A stretch of 64,000 nucleotides of DNA from Candidatus Saccharimonadota bacterium (GCA_017513185.1 JAFXGL010000004.1:18071-82070); one strand, 5' to 3'; numbered from the stretch's first letter, positions 39,835 to 48,797 are shown. Numbers and translations are program-made. The notes: generated from the letters alone by a model not told the origin.

Positions 39835-40602
39835 TTATTTTTTGATGGATTTAGCAAGCATAGCATATTGTTCTAGTGACAGGTCGGCGGGGCGAGCGTT
39901 GGGGTTGAGGTCGAGACTGGTGAGGGTTTGCTCGAGTTCAGTTTTAGCGAGGCCGGTGAAGGTAGCGAGGTTGGCGGAAAGTTTTTTGCGGGGGTTAGCA
40001 AAGGATTTGTGAACAAACTCAAGGAGGGCCGTGTCGGCCTTGGGCGTTGACCGCGGGATGAGGATGAGGACCTCAGAATCAACTTTGGGCGGCGGGGTGA
40101 AAAGCTCGCGCGGGACGACGGGGCCAAGATGAGCCTCGGCGTAGTTATCGACGAAGAGGCTGAGTGAAGAATTGCCAAGCCGACTTTCCTTAGGGCAGAT
40201 TTTTTCTGCCACTTCTTTTTGGACGAGGAGGACGATGCGTTTGGGTTTTTTGGTGGCGGTGAGGAGTTTTTCGATAATCGGTGTGGTGATGTAGTAGGGG
40301 ATGTTGCCGGCGACGACATAGGGTTCATTTATTGTTTGTAAATCAAACTGGAGAAAATCTTGGTTAATGACTTCTAGGTTTTTGCCGGGAAAAGATTGGG
40401 GAAGGTTGTGAGCTAGTTTCTCGTCAAATTCGACAGCGAGGACTTTCGGAAAGCGGCGCAACAGACTAGAAGTGAGGGTGCCGAGGCCTGGCCCGATTTC
40501 TAGGCAGAGGTCGACATCTTCAAAGGCGAGTTCGGCGATTTCTTCCAGGGTGGCGCGGTCTTTGAGCCAGTTTTGGCCGAGGGATTTTTTGTTCTGAAGC
40601 AT
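39835..40602 (-). CDS. rsmA: 16S rRNA dimethyladenosine transferase
   Basis: 255 aa. RsmA/KsgA dimethylates A1518 and A1519 of 16S rRNA using SAM. It starts MLQNKKSLGQNWL (family FGQNFL motif), with motif I EIGPGLGTLT (about residues 36-45), acidic VEFDEKL, and catalytic VAGNIPYYITTPI (NxPY motif, about 118-121). The start codon overlaps the stop of the upstream G5/3D gene (TAATG), giving tight coupling. The yabE/rpfB-ksgA order is also known from Firmicutes and Actinobacteria. Confidence 0.95.
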   Translation of the reverse strand: MLQNKKSLGQNWLKDRATLEEIAELAFEDVDLCLEIGPGLGTLTSSLLRRFPKVLAVEFDEKLAHNLPQSFPGKNLEVINQDFLQFDLQTINEPYVVAGNIPYYITTPIIEKLLTATKKPKRIVLLVQKEVAEKICPKESRLGNSSLSLFVDNYAEAHLGPVVPRELFTPPPKVDSEVLILIPRSTPKADTALLEFVHKSFANPRKKLSANLATFTGLAKTELEQTLTSLDLNPNARPADLSLEQYAMLAKSIKK

Positions 40603-41678
40603 TAAATGCCGTCCCTTCTGGTCCAGTCGGTGGCGAGGTCGAATTGCTCTGGGTTAGTGGCGGCGAAGGTGCCGGTGTCATAGACTTTACCCAGCCCGAG
40701 TGAGGTTTCTACGACGGAACAGCGAGGATAGCGGTCGAGATTGGCGGCGACGATAACATAGCCTTCGTCGTCGACTTTGGCGCCGTCTTCGCGGACGGTG
40801 TAGCCGGATTTGCCACAGAAGCCCATGACGCCGGACATTTTGAGGTCATAGTAGGTTTCTTGGCGTTCGACGTAGTCCCCTTGTAAGTTTTTGGCGGTAT
40901 AGCGGTTGCGGCCCATAGCGGCAGTGAGCGGAGCGGCGTTTTGGATGGCAGTACCAACGGCAACGATGCGTTTGACTGGCTCGCGCAGGACGGTTTCGGA
41001 AACGAGTTCGCGGGAGACTTCTTGGCCTTCGATGCTTTTGATTTTGTAAACTTTTTGGACTTTGCCGAGCTCGCCGAGCTGACGGACTTCTTCTTTACCG
41101 GTCTCGATGTTGTAATCGCGGATGGTTTCTGTGGTAAAGTTGATGTCTTCCTCAACGGTGAGCTGAGTGCCGGCACCACGAGAGATTTGGTAGGCAGAGG
41201 AGGCGCCAGTTTCTAGGAAAGCAGTGGTAGGAATGAGGGAGACGGTGTCGTCATCGTAGACGGTGAAGCCGGCGGCACGGGCGACGGCGTAAGGCTCGTA
41301 GCTGGTGACTTGGGCAAGTTTGGAGTGAATGCCGTCAAAAATCACGACGGGATGCGAACGGTAGATATTGATAAAATATTGGTCGGCATCGACGGCGGTG
41401 TCGAGGCTGGGTGTGACAGTGTCGGTGGGGTCGAGGGTGATTTTGAGGCGCTCAAGAACGTCTCCCACGGTGGCAGCGTCGGTCTTGACGGTCTTTTTGG
41501 CGCCGTTGTCGTAGACGGTAACAAAGTGGTCGGGACCAGAGTTGAGGTATTCGACGTCGTCGGAGATGCCTTCGTTATCGGCAAAGGAGGAGGGAGCGAG
41601 TTTCATGCCCAATAAGAAAAAACCGGCTATCAACAAAAAGCCAAACAAAACAATCAGTTTTTCGGATTTAATCCGCAT
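40602..41678 (-). CDS. Cell-wall protein with DUF348, G5 and 3D domains (YabE/RpfB-like)
   Basis: 358 aa. A membrane segment at about residues 8-28 is followed by two DUF348 repeats (VTVYDNGAKKTVKTDAATVGDVLERL and VVIFDGIHSKLAQVTSYEPYAVARAAG in parts), a G5 domain (about 165-245, EDINFTTETIRDYNIETGKEEVRQLGELGK region) and a C-terminal 3D domain (about 265-357). In 3D proteins conserved Asp residues form a lytic transglycosylase-like active site. It probably acts outside the membrane on peptidoglycan. Predicted leaderless: TATAAT 6 bp before ATG. It overlaps rsmA. Confidence 0.85.
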   Translation of the reverse strand: MRIKSEKLIVLFGFLLIAGFFLLGMKLAPSSFADNEGISDDVEYLNSGPDHFVTVYDNGAKKTVKTDAATVGDVLERLKITLDPTDTVTPSLDTAVDADQYFINIYRSHPVVIFDGIHSKLAQVTSYEPYAVARAAGFTVYDDDTVSLIPTTAFLETGASSAYQISRGAGTQLTVEEDINFTTETIRDYNIETGKEEVRQLGELGKVQKVYKIKSIEGQEVSRELVSETVLREPVKRIVAVGTAIQNAAPLTAAMGRNRYTAKNLQGDYVERQETYYDLKMSGVMGFCGKSGYTVREDGAKVDDEGYVIVAANLDRYPRCSVVETSLGLGKVYDTGTFAATNPEQFDLATDWTRRDGI

Positions 41679-41684
41679 GCTGAT

Positions 41685-41690
41685 ATTATA
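41685..41690 (-). promoter_or_regulatory. -10 element of the G5/3D-rsmA unit (leaderless)
   Basis: TATAAT on the minus strand, exactly 6 bp before ATG 41676-41678 and directly after the ctpA stop. Confidence 0.6.
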
Positions 41691-42878
41691 CTAAATTTCT
41701 AGCGCTTTGTCCATCTGCGGGTCACGCGAATGATTGACGTCGTCGTAGGTATTGACGACTTTGTGGTCGGGCTCGATGCCGGTTTGGTTGATGGTGTTGC
41801 CGTTAGGTGTGTACCAGTGGGCGGAAGTGACTTTGAGAGTGGTGCCGCCAGAGAGATTGAGCATGTTTTGGACGACACCTTTGCCATAGGTAGTCTCGCC
41901 GACGATGGTGGCCTTGCCGTAATCTTTGAGAGCGCCAGCAACGATTTCTGAGGCGGAGGCGGTGTTGTTGTTGACGAGGATGACGGTTTTAATGTTGGCA
42001 AAGAGGGCGCGGCCGCGGTTGGAGTAAGTAATGTCATCAACTGCTGAGAGTTTGGACTTTTGAATGAGGACTTTTTCTCCGTCAAGCCAGAGACTGAGGA
42101 GGTCGCGGGCGGCGCTGACGTAACCACCGCCGTTGCTGCGGAGGTCGAGGATGATTTTTTGAGTGCCTTTGTTTAAGATTTCGTTGGCGAAGCTTTGAAC
42201 GAGGGCACCGGTATCGTTGTCAAAGCGAGTGACGGTAATGACAGCGGTGTTGTGTTTTTTATAGTCGACGTAAGCGGAGACGTTGTTGATGGTTTCTCGT
42301 GTGAGCTCAAAGGACTTTTCTTCGCCGTCGCGGACGATAGTAAGCTTGACGGTGGTACCGGCGGCACCGCGAAGAACGTTGGCAATGTCTTCGGTGCTCC
42401 AAGTATAGACTTCTTTGTCGTCGACTTTGTAGATAATGTCGCCAGCGAGAACTCCGGCTTTTTTGGCAGGGTTGTCGGGGAGCAGGCGGAGGACGCGGAC
42501 GTAACCGTCGCGCAGACCCATCTCTACGCCGATGCCGGCACCAACGTCACCGTGGAGATAGCCGTTAAACTCGGTAGTTTCGTCTTTGTTCATGTATTCG
42601 GTATATTTGTCGCCGATGGCATCCACAAGGCCATGTTTGGCACCGTCGATGACGGCGGCTTTGTCGATTTCTCCGTCGTAGTTGGCGGCGAGGGCATTGT
42701 AAACTTCGTTGAGTTCGCTCCAAGAGATTTTACTATCGCCGGTGATTCTACCACCGAGATAGGGGGCGTAATTATTCCAAGAGAGCCCGAGCACAACCCC
42801 GATGACGAGCGTAATAGAGGCGCCAATGATGGCGCTTGCAAGTTTGACCTTTTTGGCCTTCCATTCAACTTTTGCCAT
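41691..42878 (-). CDS. ctpA: C-terminal processing serine protease, S41 family
   Basis: 395 aa. One membrane span near the N-terminus (about 10-32), a PDZ domain (about 110-190: GAGIGVEM, VLRLLPDNPAKKAGVLAGDIIYKVD) and an S41 core with ILDLRSNGGGYV, the nucleophile Ser in NTASASEIVAGAL and the general-base Lys in YGKGVVQ. Ctp proteases trim exported or cell-wall enzymes. It lies between the CHAP hydrolase and the G5/3D protein, so it may process those (inference). Predicted leaderless: TACAAT 7 bp before the ATG. Confidence 0.95.
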   Translation of the reverse strand: MAKVEWKAKKVKLASAIIGASITLVIGVVLGLSWNNYAPYLGGRITGDSKISWSELNEVYNALAANYDGEIDKAAVIDGAKHGLVDAIGDKYTEYMNKDETTEFNGYLHGDVGAGIGVEMGLRDGYVRVLRLLPDNPAKKAGVLAGDIIYKVDDKEVYTWSTEDIANVLRGAAGTTVKLTIVRDGEEKSFELTRETINNVSAYVDYKKHNTAVITVTRFDNDTGALVQSFANEILNKGTQKIILDLRSNGGGYVSAARDLLSLWLDGEKVLIQKSKLSAVDDITYSNRGRALFANIKTVILVNNNTASASEIVAGALKDYGKATIVGETTYGKGVVQNMLNLSGGTTLKVTSAHWYTPNGNTINQTGIEPDHKVVNTYDDVNHSRDPQMDKALEI

Positions 42879-42885
42879 ATAGACT

Positions 42886-42891
42886 ATTGTA
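42886..42891 (-). promoter_or_regulatory. ctpA -10 element (leaderless)
   Basis: TGA-TACAAT on the minus strand, 7 bp before ATG 42876-42878. Confidence 0.55.
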
Positions 42892-42896
42892 TCACA

Positions 42897-44030
42897 TTAC
42901 CAAGCGCGTTGGTCAAAATGGATGAAAACTAATCCGGCAGCAGGGACACCATAGCGAAAGCCGTAGTCGCCTTCCATGCCGCTGGCAGAGCTCCAAGGGT
43001 TGTTATATTCGGAGACGTTGATGGTGCCGTCGCCATTGACGCTTTCTACCCACATGACGTGGCCCCAGGCGCCGGAGTTAGATACAGCGACAGTGAAGGG
43101 TGCAGGGTTGCGGTCGACGACGTAGCCACGAGCGACGGCGGATTCATCCCAGGAGTAAGCATTGCCCCAGTAGGAAATGTCGGCACCCCAGAATTCGTAG
43201 GCTTTGTAGCCGGCGTAGTGGACGCACTGGCAGACGTAGCCCCATTGGTCGCTCCACCAAAGGTTTTTCTGTGGACATTGTGATTGATACGGGTAGGTAT
43301 TGGCGCCGGTGCCGATGCTACCAGAGCCGTTTAAGCTGGCGATTTCTTGGGCGATGGCGCGAGCTTTTTCTACGCGGGCAGCTTCGGCTTCGGCGGAGTA
43401 ATTCTCGGCATTGTCGCGATACTGGGCGATGAGACGATTTTGCTCGGCACGCTTTTGCTTGACGACTTCTTTTTGGTTCTTTTGGTCGACGACGAGGCGG
43501 TCAACTTCGCTCTTTTCTGCTTCAAGCTCTTCTTTGACGGCCTTGATATTTTTGGCAGAGATATTGATTTGTTGCTTAACGGTCTCGGCGCGAGTTTGGC
43601 GCTCGGCGAGGTCGGAAATGCTGCTCGACCCGGCGAGAATCATGATGGTCTCTGGCTCTTGGTCGAAATAATTATCGACGAGGAGAGAGGCGAGAGCGGA
43701 CTTTTGGACGTCAAGCTTTTCTTCGTTGGTTTTAATCTTGAGTTGGAGATCGGCAGCGATGGCTTCGTTGGACTTTATCTTGGCTTCGAGGGCGTAGATT
43801 TCTAGCTCTAGACCTTGGACGACTTGCTCGAGGGACTGGGCGGCAGCGGCGGCTTCGTTGGCCTTGGCGCGGGCTTCGGCCTCGCGAGCAGCGGCAGCCT
43901 TACATTCGTCGGAAGTACAATAGTCGATGGCGGCAGCATCGGGGTTTTGGCGGGTAAAGACAAAAATGCTAGAAACGGCCAGCACTACAAAAGCGACCAC
44001 AATGATTTTGAGTCTTCTAAGCATTACCAT
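42897..44030 (-). CDS. Coiled-coil CHAP-domain peptidoglycan hydrolase (PcsB-like)
   Basis: 377 aa. A signal peptide or anchor (about residues 5-26) precedes a long coiled coil (about 40-240, Ala/Glu/Lys/Gln-rich) and a C-terminal CHAP domain (about 255-377). The catalytic Cys is in CQCVHYAGYKA and the His in WGHVMWVESV; an EYNNPW segment supplies the third residue. This architecture is that of hydrolases activated by FtsEX (PcsB, RipC, CwlO-like), and ftsX and ftsE are directly upstream. It has TTGACT, 17 bp, TACGCT, then 6 bp to the ATG. Confidence 0.9.
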   Translation of the reverse strand: MVMLRRLKIIVVAFVVLAVSSIFVFTRQNPDAAAIDYCTSDECKAAAAREAEARAKANEAAAAAQSLEQVVQGLELEIYALEAKIKSNEAIAADLQLKIKTNEEKLDVQKSALASLLVDNYFDQEPETIMILAGSSSISDLAERQTRAETVKQQINISAKNIKAVKEELEAEKSEVDRLVVDQKNQKEVVKQKRAEQNRLIAQYRDNAENYSAEAEAARVEKARAIAQEIASLNGSGSIGTGANTYPYQSQCPQKNLWWSDQWGYVCQCVHYAGYKAYEFWGADISYWGNAYSWDESAVARGYVVDRNPAPFTVAVSNSGAWGHVMWVESVNGDGTINVSEYNNPWSSASGMEGDYGFRYGVPAAGLVFIHFDQRAW

Positions 44031-44036
44031 ACCATA

Positions 44037-44065
44037 AGCGTAACACTATTAGCTTAAATAGTCAA
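44037..44065 (-). promoter_or_regulatory. Promoter of the CHAP hydrolase gene (leaderless)
   Basis: Minus strand: TTGACT (44060-44065), 17 bp, TACGCT (44037-44042), then 6 bp to ATG 44028-44030. Confidence 0.55.
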
Positions 44066-44068
44066 TAA

Positions 44069-45100
44069 TTACTTCGCTGTGCTACGGAGATATTTCTGAA
44101 TAGCTAGACGAGCGGAGAGGGTGCCGATGAAACCGCCGGCGAGAATCATAGCCAGGATGACGAGGACGATTTTGTTGGAGTTGAGGATGTTGGTGACGGT
44201 GGTGACGTTGATGCCGTATTGGGCAAGGCGCGGCTCGAGGAAACGGAAGCCAAAGTAAGAGAGGCCGGAGGCGAGGATGCCAGAGACGAGGCCAGAGAGC
44301 TGGGCTTCGACCAGGAAGGGGCCGCGGATGAAGTAACGGTCGGCGCCGACGAGCTTCATCATGTAGATTTCTTCGCGACGAGAGAAGATGGCCATGCGGA
44401 TGGTGTTGAAAATTACCAGGACTGAGACGACGATGAACACCGCGGAGAGGGCGATGCCGCCGGTGGTGGCGATATTAGACCAGCGGGTGATGGTGGCGAT
44501 TTCAGTCTTGTTGACGTCGTAGGTGGGCTCTTCGGTCTCGTCGAGGTTTTTGACGAAGTTAATATCGCTCGCCACGATGTTTTTTATGGAGTCGAGGTTT
44601 TCGGTGTCGTAAACTTTGAGGCGCATGGTGGACTGCATGGTAGAAATCATCGTGGAGCGCATATCCATGGTGGGGTCTTCGAGGGTCTCAATCAGGAGCT
44701 CGTTGTCTTTGTTTTCTTCGAGGAAGTTGGCGTATTCTTCCTCTGATGTGCGGGTCTCAATGCTCTTAACGTTGGGGTCGTTGCTCATGACTTCCTTTAG
44801 GACCTCGAGGGTTTCCTTGCCGGTGCCGGGCTTAAAGAAGAGGGTGATGTCTATCTTGTCGCGCATGGCGGTAGCGGTCTCGTTGAGAACGACGGTGGCG
44901 ACGAGAGTGATGGAGAGGACGATGAGGGTGATGGTCATGACGAGGGTGGCGGCGGTGGAAAGCCAGATGTTGCGGCCGAAGTTGATAGCGCCGTATTTGA
45001 CGACGCGACGAACCGAGCGGACTTTTTTGGTGCGGCCGTTTTTAGTGAGGGTGCGGAGGTTTTTCTTGGTGATTTGCTTTTGAGCGGAGTTCTTTTTCAT
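44069..45100 (-). CDS. ftsX: Cell division protein FtsX
   Basis: 343 aa. A basic cytoplasmic N-terminus of about 35 residues leads to four membrane spans (about 50-75, 215-240, 270-292, 310-333) with a large extracytoplasmic loop between the first two (about 80-205). The layout and the IGTLSARLAIQKYL end match FtsX, the permease-like partner of FtsE. The outer loop relays ATP hydrolysis to a peptidoglycan hydrolase, here probably the adjacent CHAP protein. It starts 2 bases after ftsE. Confidence 0.95.
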   Translation of the reverse strand: MKKNSAQKQITKKNLRTLTKNGRTKKVRSVRRVVKYGAINFGRNIWLSTAATLVMTITLIVLSITLVATVVLNETATAMRDKIDITLFFKPGTGKETLEVLKEVMSNDPNVKSIETRTSEEEYANFLEENKDNELLIETLEDPTMDMRSTMISTMQSTMRLKVYDTENLDSIKNIVASDINFVKNLDETEEPTYDVNKTEIATITRWSNIATTGGIALSAVFIVVSVLVIFNTIRMAIFSRREEIYMMKLVGADRYFIRGPFLVEAQLSGLVSGILASGLSYFGFRFLEPRLAQYGINVTTVTNILNSNKIVLVILAMILAGGFIGTLSARLAIQKYLRSTAK

Positions 45101-45102
45101 GG

Positions 45103-45927
45103 TTAGGCGACTTTCTTTTTGGGAGCGCGAGGCTTTTTAATGGCGGGCTTTTTGGCTGGCTTGGCACTGACGATTTTTTCTTTTTCGAGGGCAAAGCCTG
45201 GGGCCTTGGGGCGGTCGTCGATGAGAATCTCGGGATCGCCGTCAAGGCGGTAGATGCCGTTGGTCTTTTGGTCGGCTACAACGCGGCCAGCCTTGAGGGT
45301 GATGACGCGCTTGTTGAGGTTGTTGACGATGGTCTCGTCGTGAGTGGTGACAAGGACGGTGGTGCCGAAATCGTTGATTTTTTGGAGTAAAGTAATAATC
45401 TCGGTGCGGGTGAGCTTGTCGAGGTTGCCAGTGGGCTCGTCGGCGATGAGGATTTTGGGCTGTCTGGCGACGGAGCGGGCGATGGACACGCGCTGCTGCT
45501 GGCCGCCGGAGAGCTGTGAGGGGAATTTGTTAGCTTGGTCGGCAAGGCCGACAAGCTCGAGAACTTTGGGGACGGTGTGTTTGATCTCGCGGGTGGACAT
45601 ACCGGCGATTTCTAGGGCGAAGGCAACGTTTTCATAGACGGTCCTGCGGGGCAGGAGTTTGAAATCTTGGAAGACGACGCCGAGGCGGCGGCGGTAGTGT
45701 GGAATGTGGCGGCGCTTGACGTAATCTAGGTCGATGCCGCCGATGATGATTTTGCCGGTGTCGGGGTCTTCTTCTTTGGTGATCATCTTCATCAGGGTGG
45801 ATTTGCCAGCGCCGGACTTACCGACAAGGAAGACGAATTCGTTAGGCTCGATATGCAAAGATACGTCATCTAGAGCGGGCTTTTTGTCGCCCGGGTAAAT
45901 CTTGGTGACGTGGTCGAGCAGTATCAT
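45103..45927 (-). CDS. ftsE: Cell division ATP-binding protein FtsE
   Basis: 274 aa ABC ATPase. Walker [10 protein letters not shown] (about residues 37-45), Q-loop VFQDFKLL, signature [14 protein letters not shown], Walker [13 protein letters not shown], and H-loop VTTHDE. It has a C-terminal extension of about 45 residues, Lys/Ala/Pro-rich, beyond the usual 220-230 aa. It powers FtsX. Predicted leaderless: TGG-TATTAT ends 6 bp before the ATG. Confidence 0.97.
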   Translation of the reverse strand: MILLDHVTKIYPGDKKPALDDVSLHIEPNEFVFLVGKSGAGKSTLMKMITKEEDPDTGKIIIGGIDLDYVKRRHIPHYRRRLGVVFQDFKLLPRRTVYENVAFALEIAGMSTREIKHTVPKVLELVGLADQANKFPSQLSGGQQQRVSIARSVARQPKILIADEPTGNLDKLTRTEIITLLQKINDFGTTVLVTTHDETIVNNLNKRVITLKAGRVVADQKTNGIYRLDGDPEILIDDRPKAPGFALEKEKIVSAKPAKKPAIKKPRAPKKKVA

Positions 45928-45933
45928 GCTCTA

Positions 45934-45939
45934 ATAATA
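45934..45939 (-). promoter_or_regulatory. ftsEX -10 element (leaderless)
   Basis: TGG-TATTAT on the minus strand, exactly 6 bp before ATG 45925-45927. Confidence 0.6.
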
Positions 45940-45951
45940 CCATAAACGTTA

Positions 45952-47022
45952 TTATTGTTCAAGAAAAGCGTCGATAAAAGGCATGATGTCGCCATCTAAA
46001 ACTCGCGCGGCGTCTTTTTCTTCGTGTTTAGTGCGGGTGTCCTTGACGAGTTGATAGGGCTGGAGGACGTAGTTGCGGATTTGCTGGCCCCACTTGGCGG
46101 ATTCGCCAGCACGGAGCTTGTCGATTGACTCGGCTTGCTGTTCGAGCTGCATTTGGACGAGTTTGCCGCGGAGGATTTCCATGGCTTTTTCTTTGTTTTG
46201 AAGCTGGGAACGTTCGTTTTGGATGGCGACGACGGTGTTTGTGGGGAGGTGAGTGATACGGACGGCGGAGTTGGTGGTATTGACGGACTGTCCGCCATGT
46301 CCGCCAGAGTGGTAAACGTCGATGCGGAGGTCTTTTTCGTCAATTTTTATTTCTAGGTCGGACTTAATGATGGGGAGGATTTCGACGAGGGAGAAAGAAG
46401 TTTGGCGTAAGTTGTCAGCGTTGAAAGGCGAGAGGCGGACAAGGCGGTGGACGCCGTGTTCGGACTTGAGCGTGCCGTAGGCATTGACGCCTTCGACTTC
46501 ATAAACGGCGGTCTTGATACCGGCCTCTTCGCCAGTGATGCGCTCGACAAGGCTGGCCTTGAAATTATTTTTTTCGAAAAAGCGGAGATACATACGCTCT
46601 AGCATACTGGCCCAGTCCATGGCTTCGGTGCCGCCGACGCCGGCGGTGATGCGGAGGATGGCGCCAGCGTGGTCGAACTCGCCGGTAAAGCGGAGAGCTT
46701 TTTTGAGCTGGTCGTAACTGGCTTGCATGGCGGCAAGTTGCTCGGCGATTTCGTTTTTCAGGTCTTCCCCGCCGAGGTCGATGAGGCCTTCGAGGTCTTC
46801 GAGCTGGGCCTTTAGCAGAGTCCAGGGCTCGACCTCGTCTTTTAGGTGGGCAAATTCTTCGTTTTTGGCTTTGGCGCGTTCGGGATTGTTCCAGAGTTCT
46901 GGTTCGGCAATTTCTGTTTCGAGGGCTTTGAGATTGGCTAGCTTTTGAGGAAGCTCAAGTTTGGCCCAAGAGTCGGCGACGTTGGCGGAGAGTTTTGCGA
47001 GCTGTTTTTTGAGGTCTTCCAT
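45952..47022 (-). CDS. prfB: Peptide chain release factor 2
   Basis: 356 aa, one uninterrupted frame. The stop-codon recognition tripeptide is SPF (in RLVRLSPFNADN), marking RF2, which reads UGA and UAA. The GGQ motif (HSGGHGGQSVNTT) catalyses peptide release. Unlike many prfB genes there is no in-frame TGA frameshift site near codon 25, so the usual autoregulation is missing. Its presence shows UGA is a stop in this organism. The -10 TATAAT overlaps the murD stop, about 14 bp before the ATG. Confidence 0.97.
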   Translation of the reverse strand: MEDLKKQLAKLSANVADSWAKLELPQKLANLKALETEIAEPELWNNPERAKAKNEEFAHLKDEVEPWTLLKAQLEDLEGLIDLGGEDLKNEIAEQLAAMQASYDQLKKALRFTGEFDHAGAILRITAGVGGTEAMDWASMLERMYLRFFEKNNFKASLVERITGEEAGIKTAVYEVEGVNAYGTLKSEHGVHRLVRLSPFNADNLRQTSFSLVEILPIIKSDLEIKIDEKDLRIDVYHSGGHGGQSVNTTNSAVRITHLPTNTVVAIQNERSQLQNKEKAMEILRGKLVQMQLEQQAESIDKLRAGESAKWGQQIRNYVLQPYQLVKDTRTKHEEKDAARVLDGDIMPFIDAFLEQ

Positions 47023-47037
47023 ATATTATATATATTA

Positions 47038-48360
47038 TTATAGTGCGTTTACGAGGGCTTTGAACTGGTCGCCGCGGTCTTTGTAACTTTTGAACATATC
47101 AAAAGAGCTGGCGCAGGGGCTAAGCAAGACGACGGGGGGTTTGATTTCTGGTTTTTTGTCGACGAGGCAAGTGTCGCTGTTCATCTCTTCTTGGTTTAAG
47201 TAGCTTTCGGCGAGGTTCTTGGCGGTCTTGACGGCGAGCTCAAAGTCGGTGCCAGCCATAACGAATTTTTCCGGGTCTTCGCCGTCTTTTAGCTTGTCGG
47301 CGGTCTCGCCGATGAGGACGGCTTTGATGAGGTTGGGGTTGTCGAAAATCATACGTTTGACATCGTAAAGGTCGAAGCCTTTGTCTTTGCCGCCGGCGAT
47401 GAGGACGAAGGGGGTACCTTTGAAACTATCGAGGCAGGCGCGGAGGGCGGGAGAGACAGTAGAGAAAGAGTCGTCGTAGTATTTGATGCCGTTTAGCTCG
47501 CGGACGAGTTCGATGTGGTGCGGAAGGGCTTGGAAATTATGCAGTGCGTTGCGGATAGGTGCGTCGTGTTCGGCGAGAAAGTCCTCAAAAGATTTGGTGT
47601 AGTGCTGGTATTTTTTGAAATAGGCAAAGGTGGCGAGGAGGGCAGCCTCGGCATCTTCGCGGTTGTGGGCGCCGGGGACTTGGAGCTCGTCAAGGACAGA
47701 TGGTTCGGGGTAGGGGTATTCGAGTGACTGGCCTTTGGAGTGGCTGGCGAGAGAGACGGTGTCGTCATTATCTTTGAAGTGGATACAGAAGTCGTCTGGA
47801 GTTTGGAAGTTGACGATGTTTTGTTTGGCGAGGAGGTATTCGGCGTAAGATTCGTGGACGTCGAGGTGGTCAGGCTCGAGGCGGAGAACGACGGAGATGG
47901 CAGGCGAGATGTCCATGTCCCAGAGCTGGAAGCTAGACATTTCATAGACGACGATGTCGTCTTTGGTGAGGTCGGGAAGGATGTCGAGGGCGGCCAGGCC
48001 GATGTTACCGACGAGATAGACGTTTTTACCTGCAAGGTTTTTTAGTAGGTCGCGGGTCATGGTGCAAGTAGTTCCTTTTCCTTTGGTGCCGGTGACGCCG
48101 ATGATAGGGCAAGGGCAGTGGTGGAAGAAGAACTTGGTGACGCTCGTGATTTTTTCTTTTGGTGCGTCGATGAATTTTGGCGGGATGCTGGGGGTGCGGA
48201 AGATGAGGTCGTAGGAGCTAAAATCTTTGAAAAGTAGCTCTTCTTTGTCGAAGTGGTCGAGGATGTCTATGGAGGTGTGCTCATAGACGGCGGGGTCGTG
48301 TTTGAAATAATTTTCTACGGACTTACCTTCAACGCCGTAGCCCAAAATCAATATATTCAT
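47038..48360 (-). CDS. murD: UDP-N-acetylmuramoylalanine-D-glutamate ligase
   Basis: 440 aa. MurD adds D-Glu to UDP-MurNAc-L-Ala in peptidoglycan precursor synthesis. The N-terminus has the GYGVEGKS nucleotide loop, the central domain the ATP-binding GVTGTKGKGTT (about residues 88-98) and EMSSFQLW; the C-terminal domain has YYDDSFSTVSPALRA, LIAGGKDKG and the closing SPCASSFDMFKSYKDRGDQF. Predicted leaderless: TGA-TATACT 6 bp before the ATG. Confidence 0.95.
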   Translation of the reverse strand: MNILILGYGVEGKSVENYFKHDPAVYEHTSIDILDHFDKEELLFKDFSSYDLIFRTPSIPPKFIDAPKEKITSVTKFFFHHCPCPIIGVTGTKGKGTTCTMTRDLLKNLAGKNVYLVGNIGLAALDILPDLTKDDIVVYEMSSFQLWDMDISPAISVVLRLEPDHLDVHESYAEYLLAKQNIVNFQTPDDFCIHFKDNDDTVSLASHSKGQSLEYPYPEPSVLDELQVPGAHNREDAEAALLATFAYFKKYQHYTKSFEDFLAEHDAPIRNALHNFQALPHHIELVRELNGIKYYDDSFSTVSPALRACLDSFKGTPFVLIAGGKDKGFDLYDVKRMIFDNPNLIKAVLIGETADKLKDGEDPEKFVMAGTDFELAVKTAKNLAESYLNQEEMNSDTCLVDKKPEIKPPVVLLSPCASSFDMFKSYKDRGDQFKALVNAL

Positions 48361-48366
48361 GTGTCT

Positions 48367-48372
48367 AGTATA
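48367..48372 (-). promoter_or_regulatory. murD -10 element (leaderless)
   Basis: TGA-TATACT on the minus strand, exactly 6 bp before ATG 48358-48360. Confidence 0.6.
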
Positions 48373-48381
48373 TCATGAAAA

Positions 48382-48765
48382 TTAAGAATTCTTTTTGCGG
48401 TTCTTTTTGTAGCGGCGGGAGGCGTGAGAGATGATGAGGCGGCGGATGAAGTAGTAAAGAATGAGGGCGGCTAGCAGACCGGCGAAAACTTTGACGAGGA
48501 CGTCGATGATGGGGAGGAATCTGCCGTAGAGGGCGCTAGAAAAGGTGAGGGCGGAGGTGGCGGTGATGAGGAAAATGGCGCACCAAACGAAGCGGTCGGT
48601 GAGTTTGTCTAGTTTGGAGAGACGGGCGTGTTGTTTGAAGTCTTCGTAAGTTTTAGAACCCTCGACGTTTTTGGAGATGATTCTGGATTCTTCGGGAAGA
48701 GGAGTGTCGGAGGTCTTGACGCGCCCTTCGGTGGCTTCGGGATAAATATTGCCGCGAGGTTTCAT
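48382..48765 (-). CDS. Hypothetical membrane protein, 127 aa, two spans
   Basis: Family not recognised. A polar N-terminus of about 55 residues is followed by two membrane spans (about 59-80 and 86-107) and a very basic C-terminus (SRRYKKNRKKN) that should remain in the cytoplasm. Predicted leaderless: TGC-TAAACT ends 6 bp before the ATG. It lies between murD and the M16 peptidase gene and is read toward murD. Confidence 0.7.
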   Translation of the reverse strand: MKPRGNIYPEATEGRVKTSDTPLPEESRIISKNVEGSKTYEDFKQHARLSKLDKLTDRFVWCAIFLITATSALTFSSALYGRFLPIIDVLVKVFAGLLAALILYYFIRRLIISHASRRYKKNRKKNS

Positions 48766-48771
48766 GAGATT

Positions 48772-48777
48772 AGTTTA
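48772..48777 (-). promoter_or_regulatory. -10 element of the 127-aa gene (leaderless)
   Basis: TGC-TAAACT on the minus strand, exactly 6 bp before ATG 48763-48765. Confidence 0.5.
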
Positions 48778-48797
48778 GCACAAAAGTTTTGCGCGAG

